A stretch of 23,018 nt of DNA from an uncultured Clostridia bacterium (GTDB lineage: Bacteria > Bacillota > Clostridia > TANB77 > CAG-508), in contig CAKPFO010000024.1 of assembly GCA_934153805.1 (NCBI GenBank), positions 1 through 23,018 on the forward strand, in the 5' to 3' direction. The notes below the pieces were generated by a model. The model saw nothing but the letters and a program-made list of their open reading frames with translations. It did no database searches and was not told the DNA's origin. Every line of letters starts with the position of its first letter. Position 1 is the first letter of the stretch. This document shows, piece by piece, positions 7,017-16,359 of this stretch. The position numbers and the translations under genes are program-made.

Positions 7017-9032
7017 TTACTCTTGTACTAATTTTAATAAAAATTTTTTTACTTTTGTTTTCAATCCTTTTGGAAAAATTTTTAACACTTTTTGATATAC
7101 TCTTCTTTTTTTACTTACCATATCTGTATTTACTTTATTTTGTTTAAAAAGATTCTCTTCTTTTACGTTCCATCTTGCTGATTCTTTTTTTTCTTTTTCT
7201 GTCAATTTTATCTCTTTTATCTTTACATTTCTAAAATATTCTATATATTTATTCACATTTTTGTCTATATCAAATTCTATCGATTTTTCTTGTGCTTTTT
7301 TACTCATCTTTTTAATTTTCTCGTTATCTTGTAGTAGTAACTCTATTTTTTCAATATATCTTTCTGCATTATTTACTTCTTTTATTAAAAAACAATTTTC
7401 ATTATCTATTGCATATTCATCTACCCCAAAAGATTGAGAAATTACTGGAACTGCTCCGGCTGCCATTGCTTCTAATGCCATTAATCCAAATCCTTCCATA
7501 AGAGATGCATCTACAAATATATCTGTTTTAAATAATATATTACTAACTTCTTTTCTATTAAGAGGCCCTTTATAAAAATTTATATTTATATTATTACTAT
7601 TATTTATTGGAAACATTGTTTTTTTCATATATATAACATTTATTTCAAAATTATAATTTTTTAATAGTGTTAACTGCTTTAAGATTTCATTTAATATAAA
7701 ATCTCCCTTTGGAAATGAATCTCTAAATACTAATGTTATTTGTTTTTTCTCTTTTTCTTGCTTGTTTACATTATAAAGTAAGTCTGTATTTATTGAGTTT
7801 GTTATTACATCTGCTTCTTTATTAAAGTTTTTTATACATTTTTCTTTTAAAAATTGAGAAATTGCTAATATATTTTGACTATTTTTGCATGCAAGCTCTG
7901 CCCATGAATATATTTCTCCATTATCAAAACAAGGTTCATACCCTTGCATAAAGTTAACACAAGGTATGTTGTAATGTTTAGCTATTGTTTCGCAGAAAAA
8001 TATTGTTGGATATATCGTTCCCACTATGCATTTTGGCTTTATCTCATTTAGATTTTTCATATAGCTAGGTGTGAATATCATTATTTCTTTATATTCATGT
8101 ATTCTTTCAGTTAGGATATTAGCAAAACATCCATTTATGTTTAAATAGTTTACTATATCAACTACCATGTGTACTCCACCTGCTTTTTGGTGAATATCCG
8201 GTAAAAAGAATAATACTTCTGGCTCTGGCTTTTCTTCTATTTTTAAATTGTTTTTTATATATTCTATTGGGTCATTTTTGACATATTCTTGCATTTTTTT
8301 GTTATACGCTTCTCCCCAACGATCAAAAAATATTTTTCTATTATTCTCTAATCTTTTTTGCTTTTCTGGACTTGTACCAAATGAAACTTCAGACTTATGA
8401 TATACATATGTATCTATTGCAACTTTTGCTTCAAATCCTTTTTCATGTGCTTTGAATTGATAATCAGTTTCATCTCCATATCCCATTCCATATATTTCAT
8501 CAAGATATCCTGTTTTTTCCATACATTGTCTAGATATCATTAGGCAATTTCCTACAACAGTGCAAGCATCAAAGTCCATTCCTTTAAAGTTTTTGTAAAA
8601 CAATTCATCAACTTGCATATAACTATAATGTTCTGGTATATCATAAGATAAGTTTGCAGCATTACTTGATATTGGACATATTAATCCTATTTTTTTGTTT
8701 TTTTCCATGTGCTCTATTAATTTTGGAATTGTATTTTTAGACACAAGACAGTCTGTATTTAATAACAAGATATACTCTGCGGTAGTCTTATCCATGCCTC
8801 TGTTTACATTTTTTATAAAACCTAAGTTACTTTCATTTTTGTATACTTCTATCTTTTCATATTTTCTCTTTAAGTTTTCTATACAATTGCATGTAAGTTC
8901 ATCTGAATTATCATTCATTAGAATTACTTTTCCTATATACTCATTTGGTGTATTTTTATATAATGCATATACACACATTTTTACCCATTCTGGTGAATTA
9001 TATATTGGAATAATTATATCACATTTACTCAT
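7017..9032 (-). CDS. Bifunctional GT2-GT4 glycosyltransferase fusion
   Basis: A 671-aa two-domain transferase. The N-terminal GT2 domain (about 1-245) is rhamnosyltransferase-like: IIIPIYN (6-12), NDNSDE (40-45), the metal-binding LNTD (91-94), the GYGDETDYQFKA catalytic region (184-195) and a conserved His near 212. The C-terminal GT4 domain (about 270-600) has the GT-B donor signature EGFGLMALEAMAAG (513-526), where Glu513 and Glu521 form the E-x7-E pair, and an N-terminal AGGVHMV loop (284-290). A lysine-rich amphipathic tail of about 30 residues (from about 641) may bind membrane phospholipid. Two transferases on one chain suggest that two successive sugars are added to the same acceptor (inference). 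An AGGAGG site lies about 14 bases upstream of the ATG, a rather long spacing. No alternative start is supported. Confidence 0.88.
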   Translation of the reverse strand: MSKCDIIIPIYNSPEWVKMCVYALYKNTPNEYIGKVILMNDNSDELTCNCIENLKRKYEKIEVYKNESNLGFIKNVNRGMDKTTAEYILLLNTDCLVSKNTIPKLIEHMEKNKKIGLICPISSNAANLSYDIPEHYSYMQVDELFYKNFKGMDFDACTVVGNCLMISRQCMEKTGYLDEIYGMGYGDETDYQFKAHEKGFEAKVAIDTYVYHKSEVSFGTSPEKQKRLENNRKIFFDRWGEAYNKKMQEYVKNDPIEYIKNNLKIEEKPEPEVLFFLPDIHQKAGGVHMVVDIVNYLNINGCFANILTERIHEYKEIMIFTPSYMKNLNEIKPKCIVGTIYPTIFFCETIAKHYNIPCVNFMQGYEPCFDNGEIYSWAELACKNSQNILAISQFLKEKCIKNFNKEADVITNSINTDLLYNVNKQEKEKKQITLVFRDSFPKGDFILNEILKQLTLLKNYNFEINVIYMKKTMFPINNSNNININFYKGPLNRKEVSNILFKTDIFVDASLMEGFGLMALEAMAAGAVPVISQSFGVDEYAIDNENCFLIKEVNNAERYIEKIELLLQDNEKIKKMSKKAQEKSIEFDIDKNVNKYIEYFRNVKIKEIKLTEKEKKESARWNVKEENLFKQNKVNTDMVSKKRRVYQKVLKIFPKGLKTKVKKFLLKLVQE

Positions 9033-9067
9033 TTTTTATTTATTTCCCTCCTTTTGGATTATTACCT

Positions 9068-10645
9068 TTATATCTTGTATTTTTTTCTATACACAACTAT
9101 GTATATGTTAAGCATAATTGCAATAAATGTTGGTGCTAATGCTGGAATTGTATATCTATCTATAGTTGACCCTAATACACTATGCACTAATATATGTAGT
9201 AAACTAAATGTGTATAGTATAACTATCAAATCTATTATTTTTCTATACTTTTCATTATATTTTCTCTTTACAACAAAAACCAATATAATGCTTAAAATTG
9301 TAAGTACTGGCAATAGTAAATAACTTATTTTCATTATAATAGTTACTGGTAATTCCATTTTTTTCATTACCAAATTAACTATCTTTATTGGTTCATTTAC
9401 TCCTCTATATATTGTTGCATATGGCTCTAACTCGTTTGATAACGGAAATACATTATCTATTTGAGGCTCATATATTCTAAATCCTATTACTCCTATTTCG
9501 GCAGTATTTTTTAAATCTAGTTTTTTGTTTATTTTTATGTGCATTCCTTCAAATTCTATATTGTATAAGCTTGTTGTGGCTAGATAATTTGTTGTATAGC
9601 TTTCAATTATTGCTTTTGGATCTTTTACCATAGTTGTTAGTAAATATTTAATTGACTCTACTGTTGATATAGATTGACCTTTACCATATATTACGTCATA
9701 TTTTTCCTTTTTTGTGTCTACTGCTAGAAATGATTTGTTTTCTGAATTTTTATTTAAAATTGCTATCATTTTTTCTTTATCATCTTGAGTTAATTTTTCA
9801 TTATTATTTATTTTTTCAATAGTGTCAAATTCTTCTATATCTTTTTTAGAATATTCTGTTATTCCACCTATAATTCCTGATGATAAAAATCCTTCTGATG
9901 TTCTATCTTCCTTTATTTGTACATTATTTTTAACTAATACTACATTCCATATTTTTATGCTTCCTACCAATACTATAATACAAACTATAATTGTTACCAT
10001 TCTCTGTAACAAATTTTTGATATTGGTATTTCTAATAAATGACAATATTGCTGATATTATAATTGGAAATAGTATTGTACTAACATATGGTTGTTTTAAA
10101 TGCCATGCTATGGCCACTAATATTGCTAATACTACTGTATATGAACTGTATTTTATTTTGTTTTCTTTAAAATTGACATCCATCCATTTCCACGATAAGT
10201 AACATCCTAGCATAGCAAGTGTTATTGCCAAGAATTCTGTTAATAGTGTATGATAGTATCCAAATATCATTGGGTTTATAGCAATTAGTATAAGAAATAA
10301 TATTATGAATATCCACTTAATTGTTTTAGAACAACATTCTTCATCTTTTATAGTATCCTTATATATAAAATAGCATGTTCCTATCATTATAATATAAAAT
10401 ATGTACATTCCAACCAACAGTCCTGTTGTGTTATATCCAAATAGTATGTTACTTATTCTTATAAATAATGGAAATATTACGCTTCTTGCTATATCCCATG
10501 TTGAAAAATCTCCATTTTGCGCTAACAAGCTAGAAAGCCATAAATAATGTGAAGTATCATATGTAATAGTAACTTTGTATGTAAAAAACATCATTGTTAA
10601 TGTTATAAATATTAATATTATTGCTATATTCTTCTTATTTTTCAT
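9068..10645 (-). CDS. GT-C type integral membrane glycosyltransferase
   Basis: A 525-aa polytopic membrane protein with one N-terminal helix (about 7-23), a group of helices to about residue 235, a large probably external segment (about 240-430), and further helices to the C-terminus. The first outer loop carries an Asp in YDTSHYLW (Asp30), the catalytic-base position in polyprenyl-phosphate-dependent GT-C enzymes. Further on come ARSVIFP (53-59), TEFL (136-139) and the C-terminal DRYTIP (496-501), resembling the R-Y-x-x-P motif seen in GtrC/PMT-type proteins. Such enzymes transfer sugars from undecaprenyl phosphate to glycans outside the membrane. The nearby polyprenyl-phosphate GT2 gene supports this role. 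No specific family is identified with certainty; an O-antigen polymerase is less likely given the first-loop Asp and the layout. The start has an AGAGG site 6 bases upstream. Confidence 0.72.
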   Translation of the reverse strand: MKNKKNIAIILIFITLTMMFFTYKVTITYDTSHYLWLSSLLAQNGDFSTWDIARSVIFPLFIRISNILFGYNTTGLLVGMYIFYIIMIGTCYFIYKDTIKDEECCSKTIKWIFIILFLILIAINPMIFGYYHTLLTEFLAITLAMLGCYLSWKWMDVNFKENKIKYSSYTVVLAILVAIAWHLKQPYVSTILFPIIISAILSFIRNTNIKNLLQRMVTIIVCIIVLVGSIKIWNVVLVKNNVQIKEDRTSEGFLSSGIIGGITEYSKKDIEEFDTIEKINNNEKLTQDDKEKMIAILNKNSENKSFLAVDTKKEKYDVIYGKGQSISTVESIKYLLTTMVKDPKAIIESYTTNYLATTSLYNIEFEGMHIKINKKLDLKNTAEIGVIGFRIYEPQIDNVFPLSNELEPYATIYRGVNEPIKIVNLVMKKMELPVTIIMKISYLLLPVLTILSIILVFVVKRKYNEKYRKIIDLIVILYTFSLLHILVHSVLGSTIDRYTIPALAPTFIAIMLNIYIVVYRKKYKI

Positions 10646-10659
10646 TATTTACCTCTTTC

Positions 10660-12492
10660 TTATTTTTCTACTCTATCTGTTCTTATTCTCATAGCTGGTA
10701 TATCATGTCTAAAATTAATATTAAAATACGGATCTTCTTTTTCAAAAACATCTTTCCATTTATTTTTTAGCCTTTTTGTATCTTCTTCCAATCTTCTTTT
10801 CTTTTCTTCAGTTATTTCATAACCTCTAGTTTTAGACTCATAGTGGTATGCTTCTACAAATGGGTTCATTACAACTACTTTTCCTAATTTTCTTATTTTT
10901 AGACATAAATCTACGTCATTATATGCAACTGGAAATTCTTCATCTAATCCACCTATTTTTTCATAATCCTCTTTTGAAATCATTAACATTGCTCCAGTAA
11001 CAGCACTGTAATTTTGTGTTATAATATTTCTTCCCATATAACCTATTTCATCTGCACCAATTCCTAAGTTAACATGTCCTGCTACTCCCGTTAATCCTAA
11101 AACTACCCCTACATGTTGTACTGTGTCATTTTCATACAATAGTTTTGCTCCTACTATTCCAACATCTTTTCTTTGGCAATTTCCTACCATTGTTTCTATC
11201 CAATCTTTTGTTATTATTTCAGTGTCATTGTTTAGTAATACTATGTAGTTTCCTGTTGCATTTTTAACACCAAAGTTATTCAATCTAGAATAATTAAATC
11301 CTTGTTCTTTGTATTCTACAATCTTAATTTTTTCGTTTTTTTCTAATTCTTTATAATATTTAAATATTTCTTTTATTTTACTATTGTTCTCTACTATAAT
11401 AATTTCATAATTCTCATATGTTGTTTTTTCAAGAATTGAGTCTATACATCTCTTTAAGTCCCTTTTATGGTCTTTATTAAGTATTATTATTGATACTTTA
11501 GGAGTCCCTACTATTTCGTAGTTTACTTTATATAATCCTATTATTCTTGTATCTTCAACATTTGCATTTAATCCAATTCTATTTAAATGTGCTTTTATTG
11601 CTTTTTTTGCTGCTTCATATGCATATGGCTTAGCTTCAGCGCTTAATGCTACTGAATTTTCATTTATTCTCCAATGATATAGAATTTTAGGTATATGTAT
11701 AATTCTATTTGCTTGTTCTGTAGCTCTGAAAATTATATCATAATCTTGGCTGCCATCAAATTCTTTTCTGAATCCACCTATTCTTTCCATTAAATTCTTT
11801 TTAAATATTGAAAAATGACATATATAATTATAACTCATAAAAGTATCTGGTGCGTAATCTTGTTTAAAGTGCGGTCCCATTCTATTTTCTTTTTCTTCTA
11901 GTAGTTTATCTTCATCTGTATATATAAATTCTGCCTCTTTATCTGTATTTATAGTTTTTACTACTTCAAATAAAGAAAATGCTGGTAATATATCATCATG
12001 GTCTAACAATGCTATATAGTCACCTGTCGCTAATTTTAATGCTTCATTTGAGTTTTCAGAAATTCCTTTATTAGCATTTAAAAACTTATACTTTATTCTT
12101 TCATCTACATTTACTAATCTTTCTACATAGTCCTTTTTTTCATCACTGCCGTCAGACAAACATAGTTCCCAGTTTTTATAAGTTTGATTTATTATTGAAT
12201 CTATTAGTTCTTTTAAATATTTTTCTTTTGTATTATACATAGGTACTATAATACTTATTTTTGGTTCATATTCAAATTTATAATTTCTTTGTTCTTCTAT
12301 TTCTTTATCATCTGGTTCATTATTTTTTATCCATATTTTATAATTTTCATTTTCTTGCTTGTCCAATTTTATTTGTTTTGAAGATGTGAAAATTCTATTT
12401 CTAATTTTAGATAATATCTTTTTTATTGTCTTAAAAAAACCATTCTTTTTATAAAATTCTATTGCTCTATTAATTTGAAATCTTACGTTCAT
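10660..12492 (-). CDS. Tandem GT2 glycosyltransferase (rhamnan/O-antigen type)
   Basis: A 610-aa protein with two family 2 domains after a basic N-terminal segment (1-70). Domain 1 (about 77-320) has ISIIVPMYN (79-87), SDGSDE (113-118), the metal-binding DHDD (164-167) and GSQDYDIIFRA (247-257), followed by IPKILYHWR. Domain 2 (about 330-580) has VSIIILNK (333-340), ENNS (368-371), LNNDTE (420-425), VGAKLLY (447-453), NDVDLCLKIR (525-534) and His550. Both domains retain their acidic motifs, so both look active. This architecture is common in Firmicutes cell-wall glycan and rhamnose-polysaccharide loci, where the two domains add consecutive or alternating sugars. The start codon is 2 bases after the stop of the upstream gene, and the AAAGGG site lies within that gene's final codons, so translation is coupled. 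Confidence 0.9.
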   Translation of the reverse strand: MNVRFQINRAIEFYKKNGFFKTIKKILSKIRNRIFTSSKQIKLDKQENENYKIWIKNNEPDDKEIEEQRNYKFEYEPKISIIVPMYNTKEKYLKELIDSIINQTYKNWELCLSDGSDEKKDYVERLVNVDERIKYKFLNANKGISENSNEALKLATGDYIALLDHDDILPAFSLFEVVKTINTDKEAEFIYTDEDKLLEEKENRMGPHFKQDYAPDTFMSYNYICHFSIFKKNLMERIGGFRKEFDGSQDYDIIFRATEQANRIIHIPKILYHWRINENSVALSAEAKPYAYEAAKKAIKAHLNRIGLNANVEDTRIIGLYKVNYEIVGTPKVSIIILNKDHKRDLKRCIDSILEKTTYENYEIIIVENNSKIKEIFKYYKELEKNEKIKIVEYKEQGFNYSRLNNFGVKNATGNYIVLLNNDTEIITKDWIETMVGNCQRKDVGIVGAKLLYENDTVQHVGVVLGLTGVAGHVNLGIGADEIGYMGRNIITQNYSAVTGAMLMISKEDYEKIGGLDEEFPVAYNDVDLCLKIRKLGKVVVMNPFVEAYHYESKTRGYEITEEKKRRLEEDTKRLKNKWKDVFEKEDPYFNINFRHDIPAMRIRTDRVEK

Positions 12493-12494
12493 TC

Positions 12495-14066
12495 TTATTT
12501 TCCCTTTCCTAAAACTTTTCTAACACCTTTTATTATTTTCCAACCTTTAGATGTATTATATTCATTTAGTAATCTTTCATAGTTTATTCTTACTTCTTCT
12601 AATTCCTTGCATCTTTCTAATAAAATTTTATTGTCTTCAGTTGCTTTTTGGCAATTTGATTCTAAATTTTCAACATTTTTATAATACGAACCTATTTTAT
12701 TTCTATATTCTTGCAACGTTTCTTTATCTATTATCTCTTCTTGTATACATTTTTCTAATTTTTCAAAATACATAATAAATTCATCAATTCTAAATTTATT
12801 GTACATTTCTTCTTTCTTTATTTTAGGTTCAATTTTTCTTGCATTATAAGTATACAAATTATTAATTGCTCTATATAAAATAAATTCTAATGGTACGTTT
12901 TCAAATTTCCACTCTTGATCATAAAATACATAATCTTGTTTGTAAAAAATATTTTCAAAGGATAAATCTATGTAACCTTGTTTTACAAAATTCATTTTAT
13001 TAGTGATATCTTCTGGTACATCTATATTAGATTTTTGAAAAATATTTTGTTTGCTTTCTTCAGTTTTTTCTAATCTGGTACTTATATATTTATACCAGTT
13101 TTCTATTTCTTTATATGCTTGTTCTATTTCTCCTTGCTTTATTTTATTTACTATTATTTTGTCTAATTCTTCTTCCTTCATAAAGTTACTTATTATTTCT
13201 TGGTTTTCCACTCTTTCTATTGTTTTAAATCCTAAATTTTCTAACTCTTTTAAATTTTTTGTTATATTTTCTATATGTATTATAGATTCATCGTTTTCTG
13301 CAATTTTTCTTACTTCATCTTTACCAATTGTTAAAATTAGCTTATATTTTTCTTTTCTTAAATTATTATATCCTACAAATTTTATATCATTATCTATTTT
13401 TTCTTTTCCAATTTCTACTAAGTAAGAATTTGTAAAATATGTAAACATATCATTGTCGCATATTTGCTTTATTGCTTCTATTTCATTAAAAATAACTATA
13501 CTTCCATCTTCATAGTCCACTGGATATAATATTTTGCTGTGATTAGATTTTGGTAAGAATTCGTCTGTAAAAATTGAGTTAGTATTTTTATAGTCTGGTA
13601 CAGGATAATAGAATTTATAATTTTCAAGCTCTGCTTCTTTTATAAATTTTTCTAATTCTTTTTTTAATAGTAAATTTGGCTTATTTTGCCTTATTTCACT
13701 TTCTATACTTTCAAATATCTTAGAATAATATTTGCTTTTGGCACCAGCATAGTACTTAATTCCAAGTCTATTGTCTACTGCCAATAGTATTTTTCCATTT
13801 TCATTCAAGTGTTTACTTAATCTTTTCAAGAAATTAGCATATGGCTTTTCTCCATTTATTATAATTGGTGCATATTCATAAGTTCCTATTAAAGTAATAT
13901 AATCATATTTTTCTTTAATATTTAGATTTTTTATTTGTTGTTTTTCTACTTCTACCCTTTTTCCCAATTTATCTATTATACTATTTTCATCATATATTTC
14001 TAATATCTTTGAATTTTCTTTAAATGGATACCATTTTAATATGTTTGTACCATAGCTATTGTTCAT
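12495..14066 (-). CDS. Multidomain protein: eroded SAM methyltransferase-like, kinase-like and coiled-coil parts
   Basis: A 523-aa protein. Residues 1-215 resemble the class I methyltransferase domain of large clostridial glycan-locus proteins: LKWYPFKENSKILEI (10-24), YDYITLIGTYEYA (54-66) and VDNRLGIKYYAGA (97-109). The expected glycine-rich SAM loop after ILEI is replaced by YDENSIIDKLG, with no G-x-G, so SAM binding and activity are doubtful. Residues about 225-410 contain DLSFENIFY (367-375) and FYDQEW (381-386), arranged like the catalytic D-x4-N loop and metal-binding Asp of aminoglycoside-phosphotransferase or choline-kinase folds; I read this as a divergent kinase-like domain with moderate confidence. 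Residues about 435-500 form a charged coiled coil, ending in SKGWKIIKGVRKVLG, a tail common on Firmicutes glycan enzymes. A scaffold or polymer-modifying role is possible. AAGGAG lies 6 bases before the start. Confidence 0.7.
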   Translation of the reverse strand: MNNSYGTNILKWYPFKENSKILEIYDENSIIDKLGKRVEVEKQQIKNLNIKEKYDYITLIGTYEYAPIIINGEKPYANFLKRLSKHLNENGKILLAVDNRLGIKYYAGAKSKYYSKIFESIESEIRQNKPNLLLKKELEKFIKEAELENYKFYYPVPDYKNTNSIFTDEFLPKSNHSKILYPVDYEDGSIVIFNEIEAIKQICDNDMFTYFTNSYLVEIGKEKIDNDIKFVGYNNLRKEKYKLILTIGKDEVRKIAENDESIIHIENITKNLKELENLGFKTIERVENQEIISNFMKEEELDKIIVNKIKQGEIEQAYKEIENWYKYISTRLEKTEESKQNIFQKSNIDVPEDITNKMNFVKQGYIDLSFENIFYKQDYVFYDQEWKFENVPLEFILYRAINNLYTYNARKIEPKIKKEEMYNKFRIDEFIMYFEKLEKCIQEEIIDKETLQEYRNKIGSYYKNVENLESNCQKATEDNKILLERCKELEEVRINYERLLNEYNTSKGWKIIKGVRKVLGKGK

Positions 14067-14078
14067 ACTAATCTCCTT

Positions 14079-14975
14079 CTATTTTAATTTTATTACTATA
14101 TCTCCATCTTTTTCTACATAATTCTTTTTAACACCCATATTCTCCATCCAGCTTCTTGTTTCTAGTGTTTTCCATGGTCCTGAACCTTTTCCACCACCAT
14201 TATCATTATCCCATAACCATTCTGGTGTTGGCCATAAACATATAGTTGGCGAAATTGCCTTATATAACTCTTCTGTTGCACCAGCTTGTCCATGATGTGA
14301 CATTTGAACTATATCACTCTTAAGCTTTTCTTTTTGATTTTGCAACAATTTAGCACTTGATTTCTCTCCTGTGTCTCCTAAAATTAAAAGTGTAGTTTCT
14401 CCAGTATCAAATTTTATTACCATGCTTTGCTCATTTCCCGGATTTTCTGTTATTTCTGGATTTCGTATTCCTAATATTTCAATATTTATTCCATCTATTT
14501 CTATCTTTTCGTTCAATTCAGGAGATTTAACTTTTCCTTTTAATTTTTCACTATTTAATGTGTCTATTAAACATTCTGAAAATTCTGCTCTTGTAGGTTC
14601 ATATGTTTCATACCATTCTTTTTCGTTTAATGATGCATAAACATTGTCCACCTCTACATCTTCATTATTTATAATCTCTGTAAATGCATTTGTGTGGTCA
14701 TTATGGTTATGTGTTAGGAACCAGTAATCTACTTTGTTATTATGTTTTTCTATGTATTTCATAAGGTTAGCGGCATCTCCACCTATTCCGCCATCTATTA
14801 CTATCATTTTGTCATTCTTTGTTTTTATAATATAACCCATCATTTGAGATTTAGTTTGTGGAGATAGTTGTATCAATTTTGCAGTATTATTGCTCTTTAC
14901 TATATTTATCCCTATTAGTATTATTAGAATAGCTAGTATACTTATTATTATCCCTTTTATTTTACTTTTCATCAT
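14079..14975 (-). CDS. Membrane-anchored metallo-beta-lactamase-fold hydrolase (ComEC-like MBL domain)
   Basis: A 298-aa protein with a basic N-terminus and a hydrophobic segment (about 8-26) that should act as an uncleaved anchor or signal peptide, placing the catalytic domain outside the membrane. The metal-binding motif HNHNDH (89-94) is complete. VIDGG (59-63), NEQSMVIKF (181-189), LGDTG (199-203) and SHHGQ (226-230) follow in the order seen in the stand-alone MBL domains related to ComEC/Rec2. All expected metal ligands appear present, so it is probably active. ComEC itself is a DNA-uptake protein, but this gene lacks the ComEC channel and sits in a glycan operon, so a phosphodiesterase-like action on a surface polymer is more plausible (inference). 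The first of two adjacent ATGs fits the AAAGGA site best. Confidence 0.83.
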   Translation of the reverse strand: MMKSKIKGIIISILAILIILIGINIVKSNNTAKLIQLSPQTKSQMMGYIIKTKNDKMIVIDGGIGGDAANLMKYIEKHNNKVDYWFLTHNHNDHTNAFTEIINNEDVEVDNVYASLNEKEWYETYEPTRAEFSECLIDTLNSEKLKGKVKSPELNEKIEIDGINIEILGIRNPEITENPGNEQSMVIKFDTGETTLLILGDTGEKSSAKLLQNQKEKLKSDIVQMSHHGQAGATEELYKAISPTICLWPTPEWLWDNDNGGGKGSGPWKTLETRSWMENMGVKKNYVEKDGDIVIKLK

Positions 14976-15017
14976 TTAATTTTGTATCCTTTCTTTTATA
15001 CAAATACTTCTAAATTA

Positions 15018-16310
15018 TTAGTTTTGTTTTTCTACTTTCATTTTTGTATCTAGTTTAACTATTCCTACACAGTCTTTATTTGAAATTACTTCTATAAGTA
15101 ATGCCTCGTATTTTCTGTTTAATACCTCTAATTCTCCCTTTGCATTTATGTGAGTGCAACTAAATGACAATGTATATGGTCCTGGTGCTATTGGTAAAAC
15201 CTGTCTAAACTCTGCAATAGCAATCTCTCCTGCTTTAAATTCCCCTGGATATATTTTTTCTATCATAGAATTTGTTCCTGCAATTTCTATTCCATTAAAG
15301 TTTTTTATTGTCATTGTAAAAATTGGATTATCTATTTCTTTATTAAATTTCACTTTAGATTTTAGTATTATCTCTTTTTCATTGTCTACTCCATTTATGT
15401 AGTTTCCATTTTCGTCAAATATTCCATAGTCAATTACCTCTGCAGCTAAATTTCCATATTCTATTAGATTTGGATTTTGATTAAAGTGTACTTTCCAGCT
15501 ATTTTTGTCTTCGCTTTCCTTTACTTTAATACCTTTTGCCTTTTCATCGTTTTGTTTTTTCTTTCTATCGTCATTGCCAGTAATTATCTTTTTATATAGT
15601 TCTACTCCTTCTTTTACATCTCCATCAAATGTCTTTGTTCCATGTTCTAATATTATTGCTCTGTTACAATTTTTTAAAACATCTGATACATTATGTGTTA
15701 CAAATAATATTGTTTTTCCTTTTTTCTTAAATTCTTCAAACTTTTTAAAACATTTTAATTGGAATGCCATGTCTCCTACTGACAATACCTCGTCTACAAT
15801 TAAAATATCTGGGTCTACATTAATAGCGCAAGCAAATGCAAGACGTGCAAACATTCCTGAAGAATATGTTTTTACGGGTTGATATAAATGGTCCCCTATA
15901 TCAGCAAAGTCTATTATTTCTTGTTTTTTTTCTTCTATTTCTTTTTTTGTTAATCCCATTACTTGTCCATGTTGATATATGTTTTCTTCTCCAGTAAGTT
16001 CCATATTAAAAGCTGTTCCTAATTCTAAAAGTGAACTTATTTTTCCTTTTACTTGTATGCTTCCTGATGTTTGAGTAGCTACTCCTGTAACAATTTTTAA
16101 AAGTGTCGATTTTCCAGCTCCGTTCTTTCCAAGAATTCCTAAAATTTCACCTTTCTTTACCTCTAGATTTAGTCCATTTAATGCTTTAAATTCTGCATGC
16201 TTATTATATCTAGGTATAATGGCTTCTATTAATCTTGCTTTTTTGCTATTATACATTTTGTAACTTTTAGTTAAGTTTTTTATTTCAATAATATTTTCTT
16301 GCTTGTCCAT
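15018..16310 (-). CDS. ABC transporter ATPase for polysaccharide export (Wzt/TagH-like) with C-terminal glycan-binding domain
   Basis: A 430-aa ATPase that would power export of a lipid-linked glycan with the permease encoded at 16557-17351. The ATPase domain (about 5-245) has Walker A GKNGAGKST (61-69), the GTAFNMELTGEENIY stretch (98-112) typical of polysaccharide exporters, the signature YSSGMFARLAF (149-159), Walker B ILIVDE (169-174) and the switch His206. After a lysine-rich linker (245-265), residues about 266-425 form a beta-rich domain of the Wzt C-terminal type, with FDENGNYINGVDN and PGPYTLSFSC. In E. coli O8/O9a this domain binds the non-reducing terminus of the finished chain, which suggests that export here depends on a terminal modification. 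The start has an AGGAAAGGA site upstream. A foldback element separates it from the permease gene. Confidence 0.92.
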   Translation of the reverse strand: MDKQENIIEIKNLTKSYKMYNSKKARLIEAIIPRYNKHAEFKALNGLNLEVKKGEILGILGKNGAGKSTLLKIVTGVATQTSGSIQVKGKISSLLELGTAFNMELTGEENIYQHGQVMGLTKKEIEEKKQEIIDFADIGDHLYQPVKTYSSGMFARLAFACAINVDPDILIVDEVLSVGDMAFQLKCFKKFEEFKKKGKTILFVTHNVSDVLKNCNRAIILEHGTKTFDGDVKEGVELYKKIITGNDDRKKKQNDEKAKGIKVKESEDKNSWKVHFNQNPNLIEYGNLAAEVIDYGIFDENGNYINGVDNEKEIILKSKVKFNKEIDNPIFTMTIKNFNGIEIAGTNSMIEKIYPGEFKAGEIAIAEFRQVLPIAPGPYTLSFSCTHINAKGELEVLNRKYEALLIEVISNKDCVGIVKLDTKMKVEKQN

Positions 16311-16359
16311 TCAAAGTTCCTTTCCTAATTGTTTTTATTTGCTAATGCTCGGTTTTCTA

